DNA from: an uncultured Alistipes sp.
Lineage (GTDB): Bacteria; Bacteroidota; Bacteroidia; Bacteroidales; Rikenellaceae
NCBI GenBank assembly: GCA_900539755.1
Contig: UQDC01000002.1
Span: 248,001 to 312,000 of the forward strand
DNA length: 64,000 nucleotides
Direction of reading: 5' to 3'
Shown here: positions 1 to 8,660 of the stretch, one piece after another
Layout of the letters: each line of letters begins with the position of its first letter
How positions within the stretch are numbered: position 1 is the first letter of the stretch
Program-made: the position numbers and the translations under genes
The notes under the pieces: generated by a model
The model's input: only the letters and a program-made list of their open reading frames with translations
Told to the model about the DNA's origin: nothing
Databases searched by the model: none

Positions 1-263
1 CCAGGCGGATGTGAACGAGAGATGCAATAGTGCCTGTTTCGGTTAGGGTATAACTCGGAATAAGGAACATGTTTTACTTGTTTGAGCTGATCCGTTTTGG
101 GAGTTTGCCCTAAGAGCAAGAGAAAGTTGTAGTATCAATTCTTGAAGCTATATTGCCAGGTTTGCAGGGTTCAGTAATGCGGTCCGCCTGCATCAAGATA
201 AAATACTTTTATAGTAAGAGCGTCGTTTAAAATAGAAAAGCGTTTAAAGCTGTTTGACAATAT

Positions 264-295
264 GACCGGAGCAATTTTGTTCCGGCCCTTTTTTT
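264..295 (+). terminator. Rho-independent terminator-like hairpin
   Basis: An eight-base-pair stem (CCGGAGCA / TGTTCCGG, one G-U pair) with an ATTT loop is followed by a run of seven T. It could end a transcript entering from the left edge. Positions 1-263 hold no reading frame I can support. The hairpin lies immediately before the first possible start of the next gene, which makes that start doubtful. Confidence 0.6.
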
Positions 296-1601
296 GGTAA
301 TCGTGATTTTGAATATTATTTCAGCTGTCATTTTCCATCCGTTTGTCCTGCAGGACTATCTGTTATTGGGTGTGATCGTCGTACTGTTATGCTGTTCTGC
401 GATGGTTTCGGCGTCGGAAACAGCTTTCTTTTCGCTCTCTCCTCATCAAATCGAACTGTTGCATAACCATCCGTCCCGCAGTAACCAGGCGGCTCTGAAA
501 CTGCTTGATCGTTCCGAATATCTGCTTTCGACTATTCTGGTTGCCAATAATTTGGTCAACATCTGCATCGTCGTCCTCTCCAATGCGTTGATCGACTCCT
601 GGATCGACTTCGGAGGAGCCAATGGCGTGGAATTTCTCGTCAAGATGGTGATTGTCACCTTCTTGTTGCTGCTTTTTGGCGAGATTATGCCCAAAATTTT
701 TGCCAACTTCAATTCGATGCGTGTGGTTGGGTTGATGGCAGTTCCCTTGCGATTTTTTTACGCATTGTTCCGTCCGATCTGCCGCTTGTTGATTCGTTCG
801 GGCAACCTGATCAACCGTCGAATGAGTCAAAAACAGGTCAATATCTCGATGGATGAACTCTCCAATGCAATCGAGATGACCTCTGATCAGACCGTTGAGG
901 AGAAGAAAATCCTTTCGGGCATTGTCGATTTTGTCAATACCGAAGTGGGAGAGATCATGCGTTCACGAGTGGAGGTTGTTGCTCTCGATGAAGAGTCCGA
1001 CTTTGCCAAAGTGCGTGAGGTGATCATGCAGTCGGGCTATTCTCGCATCCCTGTCTATCAGGAGAATTTGGATAATGTGCGAGGAATCCTTTACGTTAAG
1101 GATGTTTTGCCCTATATTTCGGCTGGAGATGATTTTGAATGGATCAATCTGTGCCGCAAACCCTATTTTGTCCCCGAGCACAAGAAGATCAATAGCCTCC
1201 TGGAGGAGTTCCAGACACAAAAGATTCATATTGCCATTGTGGTGGATGAGTATGGATCAACATTGGGCCTTGTCTCGTTGGAAGATATTTTGGAAGAGAT
1301 TGTCGGTGAAATTTCCGATGAGTCGGATGTGCAACAGCAGTTTTATACGAAGATAGCTCCCGATACCTATATTTTTGATGGGAAAACCCATTTGAACGAT
1401 ATGCTCAAGGTGCTGAACCTGGAGGATGATTATTTGGATGATTTTCGTGGGGACGCTGAGACTGTAGCGGGTTTGATGCTCGAGATTCGACGTGATTTCC
1501 TGCGGCAGGGCGAAGTGATCTATTGCCGTAAACTGATTTTAACGGCTGAACTGGTCAGCAATTATCGAATAGATAAAGTGCGTGTCGTTGTTGGCCAGTA
1601 G
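294..1601 (+). CDS. CNNM/CBS/CorC-HlyC family membrane protein, GldE-like
   Basis: This 435-residue protein has the layout of the hemolysin/CorC family: an N-terminal CNNM (DUF21) membrane domain with hydrophobic segments at about residues 18-40, 90-115 and 140-165, a pair of CBS domains at about 200-325 (RSRVEVVALDEESDF and HIAIVVDEYGSTLGLVSLED are typical) and a C-terminal CorC_HlyC domain that ends the protein. In Bacteroidota the closest described member is GldE, linked to gliding and type IX secretion; others act in Mg2+/Co2+ transport. No gldD or ssb is visible beside it, so the GldE label is an inference. The longest frame opens with TTG at 294, inside the T-run of a terminator-like hairpin; GTG at 303 is another candidate, and the first in-frame ATG (residue 37) would cut the first membrane segment. 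Confidence 0.8.
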   Translation: MVIVILNIISAVIFHPFVLQDYLLLGVIVVLLCCSAMVSASETAFFSLSPHQIELLHNHPSRSNQAALKLLDRSEYLLSTILVANNLVNICIVVLSNALIDSWIDFGGANGVEFLVKMVIVTFLLLLFGEIMPKIFANFNSMRVVGLMAVPLRFFYALFRPICRLLIRSGNLINRRMSQKQVNISMDELSNAIEMTSDQTVEEKKILSGIVDFVNTEVGEIMRSRVEVVALDEESDFAKVREVIMQSGYSRIPVYQENLDNVRGILYVKDVLPYISAGDDFEWINLCRKPYFVPEHKKINSLLEEFQTQKIHIAIVVDEYGSTLGLVSLEDILEEIVGEISDESDVQQQFYTKIAPDTYIFDGKTHLNDMLKVLNLEDDYLDDFRGDAETVAGLMLEIRRDFLRQGEVIYCRKLILTAELVSNYRIDKVRVVVGQ

Positions 1602-1713
1602 TTCGGTGTATCCGGTCAGTGCTGCGAGAAGCAATCATCGAAACATGGAACTTGAAACAGATAATAAATACATAGGTTATTAAAAACTAACTAAACAATC
1701 TTAATTGACAGCA

Positions 1714-3204
1714 ATGAAAAAACTGATTCTGACTTTGGCCGTATTGGTCTGTGCCGGGCAGCTTTTTGCACAAAACCAGCCTTCGCAGCTGAGTGATCAG
1801 CAGAAGGCGATGATGAAAGCTTTTCATCTTGTAACTCCTGAGGATATTCACACCTTCTCGTATGAGTTGTTGAAAGATGAATATCGTGGACGCCGTTCGG
1901 GTGATGTTGGGTATGATAAGGCCGCTGCATATGTGATCGACCATTTCAAGAAATGGGGCTTGAAACCGATGGGAGATAACGGTACGTATGAAAATACCTT
2001 CCCTCAGCCGTATAACGATGTGCAGGGTGTAGGACATTTGAAAGCCTATTTCAAGATTGGGAAAGATACCATTGTCAAGGAGTATCAGGCACGGAAAGAC
2101 TATTTCCCTACCGCATTGTCAGGAAATGGTGAGGTTAGCGGTGAGGTAGTTTATGTAGGTTATGGCGTTACGGCTCCCGAGTTGAATTACAACGACTATA
2201 AAGGTGTGGATGTGCGGGGTAAAATTGTCCTCTGTGAAGGAGGTTATCCTTATCAAGGCAAGAACCTCGATACATTAAAAATGTGGAGCAAGTATCAACG
2301 TGCAGGAGCTAAAATTGCAGCTGCAGCTGAGGCAGGTGCGGCCGGAGTTCTGTTTATTTCGAAATATGCCAATCCTTTCCCCCGTCGTGCACAGGATGAT
2401 ATTGTCGTGGCGTTTGTCAGCCGTGATGCAGCCAATGAGTTGATGGCCGGAACGGGACGCTCGCTGGATCAATGGAGAGATCGTTTCAAAGCCTTTAAAG
2501 CCAAACCGGTTTTTACTGGACGTACAGTTAGTCTCGCCGCTCAAACCGAATTTCATCCCAATACCACAACAGCCAATATTGTCGGTGTGATCGAAGGTTC
2601 AGATCCGGTATTGAAAAATGAATATATTGTTCTTGGAGCACACCTGGATCACTTGGGAATGTTGCCTGAGATGTATCCTGGAGCCTTGGATAATGTTTCG
2701 GGATCGGTAATTATGATGTCCGCAGCCAAAGCACTGGCCACTTCGGGTGTGAAAATGAAACGTAGTGTGATCGTTGTTCTGTTTGCAGCTGAGGAGTTGG
2801 GCATTTTGGGTGCTCATCACTATTTGGCCAGCTTGCCTTATCCCAAAGAGAAGATTGCCTGCATGGTCAATGTCGATATGCTTGGTAAAGGGAATGGCCT
2901 GATGGTGAATACTGCCAACGAATGGAAAGATCTAGTTCCCTATTTCCAGGATGGTTCTGAAAATTGGGCTCGTCGTCCATTCTCGACAATCATGAAAGAT
3001 TGGAGCTATGCAACGACCCTCTTTACGGATGGAAATGCGTTCCAAAACGAGAAAATCCCGACTATCGAATTGCGTGCTACCGGTGGTCCATGGCCACAGG
3101 CCTACCATATACCGGCCGATACGATCGATCAGCTCGATCCGGTGATTATGGCAGACGCAGCACGTGCTATGTGTATTGCTGTAATTAATATTGCCAATCG
3201 ATAG
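1714..3204 (+). CDS. Secreted M28-family metallopeptidase with PA domain
   Basis: A 496-residue exported peptidase. The ATG at 1714 starts directly with a signal peptide (MKKLILTLAVLVCAGQLFAQ), so I prefer it to the in-frame TTG nine bases upstream. A protease-associated (PA) insert spans roughly residues 120-270. The M28 zinc-peptidase domain follows, with the expected ligands and catalytic residues: H310/D312 (AHLDHLG), D326 (GALDNVSG), E360-E361 (AAEELG), D388 (NVDMLG) and H465 (YHIPADT). Family members are aminopeptidases or glutamate carboxypeptidase-like enzymes that cleave peptides in the periplasm or at the cell surface; the exact substrate cannot be read from sequence. It is followed by its own terminator. 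Confidence 0.88.
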   Translation: MKKLILTLAVLVCAGQLFAQNQPSQLSDQQKAMMKAFHLVTPEDIHTFSYELLKDEYRGRRSGDVGYDKAAAYVIDHFKKWGLKPMGDNGTYENTFPQPYNDVQGVGHLKAYFKIGKDTIVKEYQARKDYFPTALSGNGEVSGEVVYVGYGVTAPELNYNDYKGVDVRGKIVLCEGGYPYQGKNLDTLKMWSKYQRAGAKIAAAAEAGAAGVLFISKYANPFPRRAQDDIVVAFVSRDAANELMAGTGRSLDQWRDRFKAFKAKPVFTGRTVSLAAQTEFHPNTTTANIVGVIEGSDPVLKNEYIVLGAHLDHLGMLPEMYPGALDNVSGSVIMMSAAKALATSGVKMKRSVIVVLFAAEELGILGAHHYLASLPYPKEKIACMVNVDMLGKGNGLMVNTANEWKDLVPYFQDGSENWARRPFSTIMKDWSYATTLFTDGNAFQNEKIPTIELRATGGPWPQAYHIPADTIDQLDPVIMADAARAMCIAVINIANR

Positions 3205-3223
3205 GCGGTAGGACTGATAATTT

Positions 3224-3265
3224 AAAAAGGAGGATAAGAAAGATTTTTTCTTGTCCTCCTTTTTT
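3224..3265 (+). terminator. Terminator of the M28 peptidase gene
   Basis: An A-rich arm with GGAGGATAAGAAA pairs with TTTCTTGTCCTCC (one mismatch) and a T6 run follows. It sits 20 bases after the peptidase stop codon. Confidence 0.8.
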
Positions 3266-3405
3266 GTGGATACGACATTATAATCATTATTAGTTGTAGG
3301 GCTGAAATGGTTTGTAGTCGGTATGTTTTGTGGAAAATGTATGGTATATGTTTGGTTGTTATGAGGTAAGTTGAATGACGTAGAATTGGCGGAGAGGTCA
3401 AAAAT

Positions 3406-3431
3406 ATAGGCTACCCGATTGGGTAGCCTAT
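3406..3431 (-). terminator. Terminator of fabI
   Basis: A perfect 11-base-pair stem (ATAGGCTACCC / GGGTAGCCTAT) with a four-base loop. On the minus strand it is followed by ATTTTTGACC, giving a U-run downstream of the fabI stop codon. Confidence 0.8.
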
Positions 3432-3470
3432 GTTTTGTAATATGAATTCAGGGTTGAATTTGAAATCGGA

Positions 3471-4319
3471 TTATTTTTTCTGAATATCACGGTATTCAAC
3501 TTCGAGACCTTTACCATAAGTTACCATGGCTTTGCGGCTCATACCCATGCTCGAGAATCCGCCGTCATGGTACAGATTCTGCATGGTGACTTTACGGGTC
3601 AGGTCAGAGAACAGCGTCAGGACATAACCGGCGCAATCATCTGCCGTTGCGTTACCTAGTGGAGATACGCGTTCAGCATATTCGAGCAGATCCTCCATAC
3701 CCAATACGCCTTTACCTGCGGTGGTTGGGGTGGGTGATTGCGAAACGGTATTGATACGGACAAATTTTTCACGACCGTAAATGTAACCGAAACTGCGGGC
3801 GATCGATTCGAGCAGAGCCTTTGCATCGGCCATGTCATTGTATCCGTAAAGGGTGCGCTGTGCTGCGATATAGGTCAAAGCGACAATCGAACCCCAATCG
3901 TTGATAGCATCTTTTTTACGGGCAACCTGAATTACTTTGTGGAACGAAATGGCGGAGATGTCCAGTGTCTTAGCCAGGAAGTCGTAATCCAGATCGTCAT
4001 AGGTGCGACCTTTGCGGACATTGGGAGACATACCGATCGAGTGGAGAATGAAATCGAATTTGCCTCCAAAATGTTCCATACATTTATCGATCAGGTTTTC
4101 GAGATCTTTCACGTTTGTGGCATCGGCTGGAATGACTGGCGCGTTGCAAGCTGCGGCCAATTCGTTGATGGTGCCCATGCGGATTGAGACAGGGGTGTTG
4201 GTCAGTACGATTTCAGCGCCCTCTTCAACGGCACGTTGTGCCACTTTCCAGGCAATCGACTGTTCGTTCAGAGCTCCGAAGATGAGGCCCTTTTTCCCTT
4301 TAAGAAGATTATATGCCAT
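3471..4319 (-). CDS. fabI: Enoyl-[acyl-carrier-protein] reductase FabI
   Basis: A 282-residue short-chain dehydrogenase-type enoyl-ACP reductase, which carries out the last reduction of the type II fatty-acid elongation cycle using NAD(P)H. The N-terminal nucleotide-binding region reads GLIFGALNEQSIAW, where most FabI have GxxxxxSIA(W). The catalytic pair is Y160-x6-K167 (YNDMADAK), and HSIGMSPN is the conserved substrate-loop region. Length fits the Bacteroidota FabI. The gene is monocistronic, with its own promoter at 4346-4375 and a terminator at 3406-3431. Confidence 0.93.
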   Translation of the reverse strand: MAYNLLKGKKGLIFGALNEQSIAWKVAQRAVEEGAEIVLTNTPVSIRMGTINELAAACNAPVIPADATNVKDLENLIDKCMEHFGGKFDFILHSIGMSPNVRKGRTYDDLDYDFLAKTLDISAISFHKVIQVARKKDAINDWGSIVALTYIAAQRTLYGYNDMADAKALLESIARSFGYIYGREKFVRINTVSQSPTPTTAGKGVLGMEDLLEYAERVSPLGNATADDCAGYVLTLFSDLTRKVTMQNLYHDGGFSSMGMSRKAMVTYGKGLEVEYRDIQKK

Positions 4320-4345
4320 AAGTTTTTATGAATAATTGGTCGGGA

Positions 4346-4375
4346 CAAAGGTACTAAAATATCCCGGAATCCAAA
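4346..4375 (-). promoter_or_regulatory. Promoter of fabI (Bacteroidetes type)
   Basis: On the minus strand TTTG (4372-4375) is followed after 18 bases by TACCTTTG (4346-4353), matching the Bacteroidetes -33/-7 consensus. Transcription would begin about 20 bases before the fabI ATG. Confidence 0.65.
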
Positions 4376-4539
4376 TTGTGTTGATTTTGTGGTGAAAAGA
4401 GTGTTGTGTTATAGTGATATAGGGAAACAACTTGTTCGCTGTTTGATTGGCATTGAGAGTAGAGTGCGAAGCTCTTGCAGTATATGGGCTTTCTGTAATA
4501 AAACCTGATGCGTAAATATTGAACGCTGGTGAGGTGAGC

Positions 4540-5442
4540 TTATTGACGTTGGAATTGGTAAGTAATTGTGCCGGATTGGCTGGCAGGAGCGGAGGCGTCG
4601 AGATTGAAACGTGACAGCCGCGCCGCTTCCAAAGCTCGATCCGTGAAACAATCGTCATTTGAAGAGGAACTTTGGATTTTGGCCGAAGTAACTTTTCCGT
4701 TGCGGTTTACGGTAATATTGACCACGACCTGCCCGCTGCCTTCACACTGATAGGCGGGAACATGCATATAGGTAAAGGTGCGGCCAGCCAGCGAGAAGGA
4801 GATCAATACGTTGCCTTTGACTCGTACATCCTGTTGCTTTTTGCCCTGTTCCGTCTGTTTATGTTTGTTGGCGTTGTGTCTGTCAATCATGTCTTGCTGT
4901 TCGCGCAATCCTTTTTCGTACGCTGCTTTTGAAGCTCGCATGCGTGCAGCTACTGCATCTGCCTCGTCAGCAATTTCGTCCGGAATAGGACCTCCGTCAG
5001 AACTGCGGCGTATACCTTCTGACCCATTCCCAGCAGTGCGCTCATTTTGACGATCGGCCTCCTCAAGGGCATCTTCATTGGAAATGGCGTTGCGGGCATT
5101 GGCCAACTCCTCTTCACTCATATGACGCTCTTCGGGCGTTTGCTGTTCCGTAGGGGTAGGAACCATATCCAAATAGATGGTATTCTGTTCAGGAGGCGTA
5201 ACTCCCACTACCAATTTGGTTGTCAAGAATATGATTCCAAAAATCAGATAAGCAATGATGACTACGCAAAGCCCTACTTTGTGCTCGTAGGTCCAAGTAC
5301 CTAAATCGACCGGCCGAGGATCAAAAGGCAAGACGATCCGTTGCCGACGCGGGTCGCGCGTAGGATATGAGGTGTATTGACGTGGTTGTTCGCCGTATTC
5401 TGCCTCAGTCTCTGTAGGATTAGTCTGTGGTTCCGAGAGCAT
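4540..5442 (-). CDS. TonB/AgmX-family energy-transducer-like protein
   Basis: A 300-residue inner-membrane protein: a cytoplasmic N-terminus, one membrane helix at about residues 60-82 (GLCVVIIAYLIFGIIFLTT), a long charged periplasmic spacer (about 110-215, rich in E, R, Q and N) and a C-terminal TonB-type domain with the pattern GQVVVNITVNRNGKVTSA and a final GTITYQFQRQ. TonB-family proteins pass proton-motive energy from ExbB/ExbD to outer-membrane receptors. There is no exbB/exbD next to this copy; its C-terminus closely resembles the tonB-like gene at 30890-31744. I place the start at ATG 5442 because the promoter at 5464-5471 would start transcription close to 5457, downstream of the TTG at 5466. 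Confidence 0.8.
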   Translation of the reverse strand: MLSEPQTNPTETEAEYGEQPRQYTSYPTRDPRRQRIVLPFDPRPVDLGTWTYEHKVGLCVVIIAYLIFGIIFLTTKLVVGVTPPEQNTIYLDMVPTPTEQQTPEERHMSEEELANARNAISNEDALEEADRQNERTAGNGSEGIRRSSDGGPIPDEIADEADAVAARMRASKAAYEKGLREQQDMIDRHNANKHKQTEQGKKQQDVRVKGNVLISFSLAGRTFTYMHVPAYQCEGSGQVVVNITVNRNGKVTSAKIQSSSSNDDCFTDRALEAARLSRFNLDASAPASQSGTITYQFQRQ

Positions 5443-5463
5443 GGCTTTGCTATAAATGAGTGA

Positions 5464-5471
5464 CAAAATTA
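5464..5471 (-). promoter_or_regulatory. -7 element for the TonB-family gene
   Basis: TAATTTTG on the minus strand matches TAnnTTTG. No TTG stands at the usual -33 distance, so support is moderate. It helps fix the start codon at 5442. Confidence 0.4.
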
Positions 5472-5492
5472 CGATTTCTTTGAAAAAAATAA

Positions 5493-5500
5493 TATCTTTG
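5493..5500 (+). promoter_or_regulatory. -7 element for lpxC/fabZ
   Basis: TATCTTTG matches TAnnTTTG and lies 25 bases before the ATG of lpxC/fabZ. No clear -33 TTTG is seen at the normal distance. It lies back to back with the element for the divergent TonB-family gene. Confidence 0.5.
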
Positions 5501-5524
5501 TCACTAAATTATTTACATACCATC

Positions 5525-6916
5525 ATGTCGCAAAAACAACAGACATTGAATGGCCCTATATCCTTTCAAGGAAAGGGGCTGCATACCGGACTTAATGTAA
5601 AGATGACATTCCTCCCGGCTGAAGCGGGAAGTGGAATTCGGTTCCGTAGAACAGACATGGAAGGGGCTCCCGAAGTAGAGGCTCTGGCCGATTATGTGGT
5701 AGATACTTCGCGGGGTACGACCATTGAACGTAAAGGAGTTCGGGTCAGCACGATCGAACATGTGATGGCTGCCCTCTGGTCTTGTGGCGTAGATAACGCA
5801 ATTGTTGAAGTGGATGCTCCCGAGACTCCGATTATGGATGGGTCGGCTCGCGAATTCGCCGAGGCAATTCAAACTGTCGGTCTCAAAGAGCAGGATGCCG
5901 ATAGAGTCTATTATGATATTAATGAAAAGACCGTCTTTTCGATCGAGGATAATGGCGTTGAGATCGCTGCTTATCCTGATGATAAGTTCTCGGTCAATGT
6001 TAATATTGACTTCAATTCCAAAGTGTTGGGAAACCAATATGCGCGTTTGGACAATATCTCCAATTTCGCGACAGGCATTGCACCGTGCCGTACGTTCGTT
6101 TTCCTGCACGAGATTGAGCAGCTTTTGCAGCACAATCTGATCAAGGGCGGTGATTTGGACAATGCCATTGTGATTGTAGAGCGTGATATCGATCCAGAGG
6201 AGCTGGAGCATCTTTCGAAGCTGTGCAATAAAAAAGATGTGAAGGTAACTAAAGGTTATTTGAATAACCTGAAATTGCGCTTCCCGAACGAATGCGCCCG
6301 TCACAAATTGCTCGATATGTTGGGAGATTTGGCTCTGATCGGTGTGCGTATTCGCGGTAGCATTGTAGCCAACAAACCGGGCCATTTCGCTAATACCGAG
6401 TTCGCGAAATTGGTGCGTAAAAATATCAAACGCGATTCAGTACGTCCTACGTATCGTTATAACCCGAACGTCGCTCCGGAATATGATATTAATCAGATTC
6501 GCGCATTGTTGCCGCACCGTCCTCCATTCCTGTTGGTGGATAAGGTGTTGCATGTCGATTCAGAGCATGTGATCGGCATTAAAAATGTGACGATGAATGA
6601 GCCGTTCTTTGTGGGACACTTCCCTCAGGAGCCGGTGATGCCGGGTGTCTTGATTATCGAGGCTATGGCTCAATGCGGAGGTATTTTGGCTCTGCATGAT
6701 GTGCCCGATCCTGAACACTATTCGACCTACTTTATGAAGATCGATGGTGTGAAATTCCGTGGTAAGGTTGTTCCGGGTGATACGCTGCAGTTTGAGTTGA
6801 GATTGGTTGAGCCGATTCGTCGTGGTATCGTTATGATGGAGGCGAAGGCTTTTGTTGGTGATCAGCTTAAAACTGAGGCCTTGATGATGGCTCAGGTGAT
6901 CCGCAATAAAGCATAG
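5525..6916 (+). CDS. lpxC/fabZ: Bifunctional UDP-3-O-acyl-N-acetylglucosamine deacetylase / 3-hydroxyacyl-ACP dehydratase
   Basis: A 463-residue fusion typical of Bacteroidota. Residues 1 to about 310 are LpxC, the zinc deacetylase that commits UDP-GlcNAc to lipid A (STIEHVMAAL supplies a zinc histidine, RHKLLDMLGDLAL another zinc and catalytic region). From about 320 follows FabZ, with the hot-dog fold, HRPPFLLVDKV and the catalytic GHFPQEPVMPGVLIIEAMAQ. The fusion couples lipid A and fatty-acid synthesis, which compete for the same 3-hydroxyacyl-ACP. The ATG at 5525 (MSQKQQTLNGPISFQGKGLH) is chosen over an upstream in-frame ATG at 5456 because the -7 element lies between them. lpxA follows and completes the early lipid A steps. 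Confidence 0.95.
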   Translation: MSQKQQTLNGPISFQGKGLHTGLNVKMTFLPAEAGSGIRFRRTDMEGAPEVEALADYVVDTSRGTTIERKGVRVSTIEHVMAALWSCGVDNAIVEVDAPETPIMDGSAREFAEAIQTVGLKEQDADRVYYDINEKTVFSIEDNGVEIAAYPDDKFSVNVNIDFNSKVLGNQYARLDNISNFATGIAPCRTFVFLHEIEQLLQHNLIKGGDLDNAIVIVERDIDPEELEHLSKLCNKKDVKVTKGYLNNLKLRFPNECARHKLLDMLGDLALIGVRIRGSIVANKPGHFANTEFAKLVRKNIKRDSVRPTYRYNPNVAPEYDINQIRALLPHRPPFLLVDKVLHVDSEHVIGIKNVTMNEPFFVGHFPQEPVMPGVLIIEAMAQCGGILALHDVPDPEHYSTYFMKIDGVKFRGKVVPGDTLQFELRLVEPIRRGIVMMEAKAFVGDQLKTEALMMAQVIRNKA

Positions 6917-7054
6917 CTTGAGCATTTGACCTGAATCGAGAACCTGATGCGCTGATTCTGACGATATCCCAAACCGAATACAAGATAAACGTCCAGAATT
7001 AGCCGAGAACTGAACTTACACACACTTACTTACCAATATAATTTTATCGTAAGC

Positions 7055-7858
7055 ATGATTAGCAAGTTGGCATACGTTTCCGAAAAAGCGCAACTCGGAG
7101 CGAATGTAACCGTTGAACCTTTTGCCTATATTGCCGATGACGTGATTGTCGGAGATGGAAGTTGGATCGGTCCTGGAGCCGTATTGATGGATGGAGCACG
7201 TCTGGGGAAAAATTGTCAGGTGCATACCTCTGCTGTAGTAGCCTGCCTGCCTCAAGACCTGAAATTCCATGGAGAATATACTACTGCTGAAGTGGGTGAT
7301 AACACCATGATTCGTGAGTGTGTGACGGTCAGCCGTGGTACAGCAGCTCGTGGTAAAACGGTGGTAGGTAGTAATGTGTTGCTGATGGCTTATGTGCATA
7401 TTGGTCACGATTGTGTTGTAGGTAACCACTGTATTTTGGCTAATCGCGTCTCATTGGCCGGTGAGGTAGAGCTTGATGATTGGGCTATTTTGGGCGGCCA
7501 TTGTGCTGTGCATCAGTTCTCTCGTATCGGCGCGCACGTTATGGTTAGTGGGGGCTCTCTGATTAGTAAAGATATTCCTCCATTCTTGACCGCTGCTCAC
7601 AATCCACTTTCTTATGTCGGAATCAACTCGGTTGGTTTGCGTCGTCGGAATTTTACCAATGAGCAGATCAATCAGATTCAGGATATGTGCCGTATTCTGT
7701 TCCAGTCTGGGCACTCTTATTCACACGGATGTGAACTGGTTGAGCAGGAGATTCCCCAAAGTCCGGAGCGTGATATGATGTTGAATTTCATCCGTGCTTC
7801 GAAACGAGGAATTATCAAGCCATATAACGCGAACAAAAAACACGAAGAACTGGGATAA
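7055..7858 (+). CDS. lpxA: Acyl-[ACP]-UDP-N-acetylglucosamine O-acyltransferase LpxA
   Basis: A 267-residue left-handed parallel beta-helix acyltransferase performing the first step of lipid A synthesis. Hexapeptide repeats run through about residues 1-190 (for example VIVGDGSWIGPGAVLMDGARLG), followed by the C-terminal helical part (NSVGLRRRNFTNEQINQIQ) characteristic of LpxA. The GHDCVVGNHCILAN and GGHCAVHQF stretches correspond to the active-site region with the catalytic histidine. It lies 138 bases behind lpxC/fabZ with no evident terminator or promoter between them, so the two are probably cotranscribed; a terminator follows. Confidence 0.95.
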   Translation: MISKLAYVSEKAQLGANVTVEPFAYIADDVIVGDGSWIGPGAVLMDGARLGKNCQVHTSAVVACLPQDLKFHGEYTTAEVGDNTMIRECVTVSRGTAARGKTVVGSNVLLMAYVHIGHDCVVGNHCILANRVSLAGEVELDDWAILGGHCAVHQFSRIGAHVMVSGGSLISKDIPPFLTAAHNPLSYVGINSVGLRRRNFTNEQINQIQDMCRILFQSGHSYSHGCELVEQEIPQSPERDMMLNFIRASKRGIIKPYNANKKHEELG

Positions 7859-7978
7859 ATCTTCTGGCAGGGGGGGATGGCTTGCATGAAGTCATGAAAG
7901 CCGCTGCCAAAGGGTAATTGTAGATGATATTCTTTTACGAATTTCTCTGAAGAGTTTCGTAAAAGTTGGATGTATAAA

Positions 7979-8009
7979 GCGACAATCAATTGATTATCGC
8001 TTTTTTTTT
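7979..8009 (+). terminator. Terminator of the lpxC/fabZ-lpxA unit
   Basis: GCGACAATCAA / TTGATTATCGC (one mismatch) is followed by nine T. A second perfect 10-base-pair hairpin without a T-run (CTTTTACGAA / TTCGTAAAAG, 7932-7965) stands just upstream. Confidence 0.8.
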
Positions 8010-8137
8010 GTTTAATTAAGCGGATTGTTTCGACGTTTACAGTTGTATTTGTCCTTGTTATGAAGTAAAGGTATTTGTATAACGTTTGTTTATGTGATGT
8101 GGGAACCTTTTGATGCATCGGAATCTCCTATTTTTAG

Positions 8138-8380
8138 TTGACAGTATTCAAGCGGTGGGGAAATACCCCTAATCATATTTTCCGTATGTTGGCTGCTGAT
8201 AGCTATATGACTTATATTTTGCATCCGTTTTTTGTCGTGTTGGGAACCTATTTGGCTCAGAAGTGGAATTTTAATCCATGGGAAGGGGTGATGTTTGTTT
8301 GTGCTACAGCTATTGTGGTTACGTTCGGTACAGCCCATCTGATTCGACAAATTCCATTGGTGCGTAAATGTGGATGGTGA
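8138..8380 (+). pseudogene. C-terminal remnant of an acyltransferase-3 (OafA/YrhL-like) gene
   Basis: The 80-residue frame reads like the last membrane helices of an acyltransferase family 3 protein: an xxSYMTYILHPFFVVLG helix (family pattern SFxxYLxHxP), a second helix (GVMFVCATAIVVTFGTA) and a C-terminal LIRQIPLVRK, which resembles the usual LLRxIPxxRR ending. Full-length members have around 350 residues and 10 helices; the rest is missing, a TAG lies in frame just before the first codon, and the only start is TTG. It is most likely a decayed fragment. Confidence 0.55.
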
Positions 8381-8558
8381 TTCGCTCCGTCGCTGATTAA
8401 GCCGAAAAAAGTGTTGTGGTACGAGATGCCGGATCGCTTTGTAGGTGTTTGTTGATTGGTATCGGGAGAATTTAATATTCCAAGGGTATATAGTTAGAGA
8501 ACTATCATTATATCAGAGCTCCAAAATGTTATAAAACAAAGAAAATGGAGTCAGTGTG

Positions 8559-8588
8559 TTGTTTTTCAGTGAAAAATAGTTATATTTG
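8559..8588 (+). promoter_or_regulatory. Promoter of the rimP-nusA-infB operon
   Basis: TTG (8559-8561), a 19-base spacer and TATATTTG (8581-8588) match the Bacteroidetes consensus exactly. Transcription would start near 8595, about 65 bases before rimP. Confidence 0.75.
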
Positions 8589-8611
8589 CATCGTATTCTA
8601 TGCAATGGGAT

Positions 8612-8629
8612 GGGGGACGGAAGTCCCCC
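8612..8629 (+). promoter_or_regulatory. 5' leader hairpin of the rimP operon
   Basis: A perfect seven-base-pair GC-rich stem GGGGGAC / GTCCCCC closed by a GGAA (GNRA-type) tetraloop, followed by GTTTTGTT. It begins about 17 bases after the predicted transcription start. It may protect the mRNA end or act as an attenuator or protein-binding site. Confidence 0.5.
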
Positions 8630-8660
8630 GTTTTGTTAACTGTATGAAACGCAACTGATT

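Noticed and set aside
5513..6385. Open frame of 290 codons on the minus strand opposite lpxC/fabZ
   Set aside because: It overlaps a certain gene completely, has no recognisable motif and its composition follows from the antisense of the real gene.
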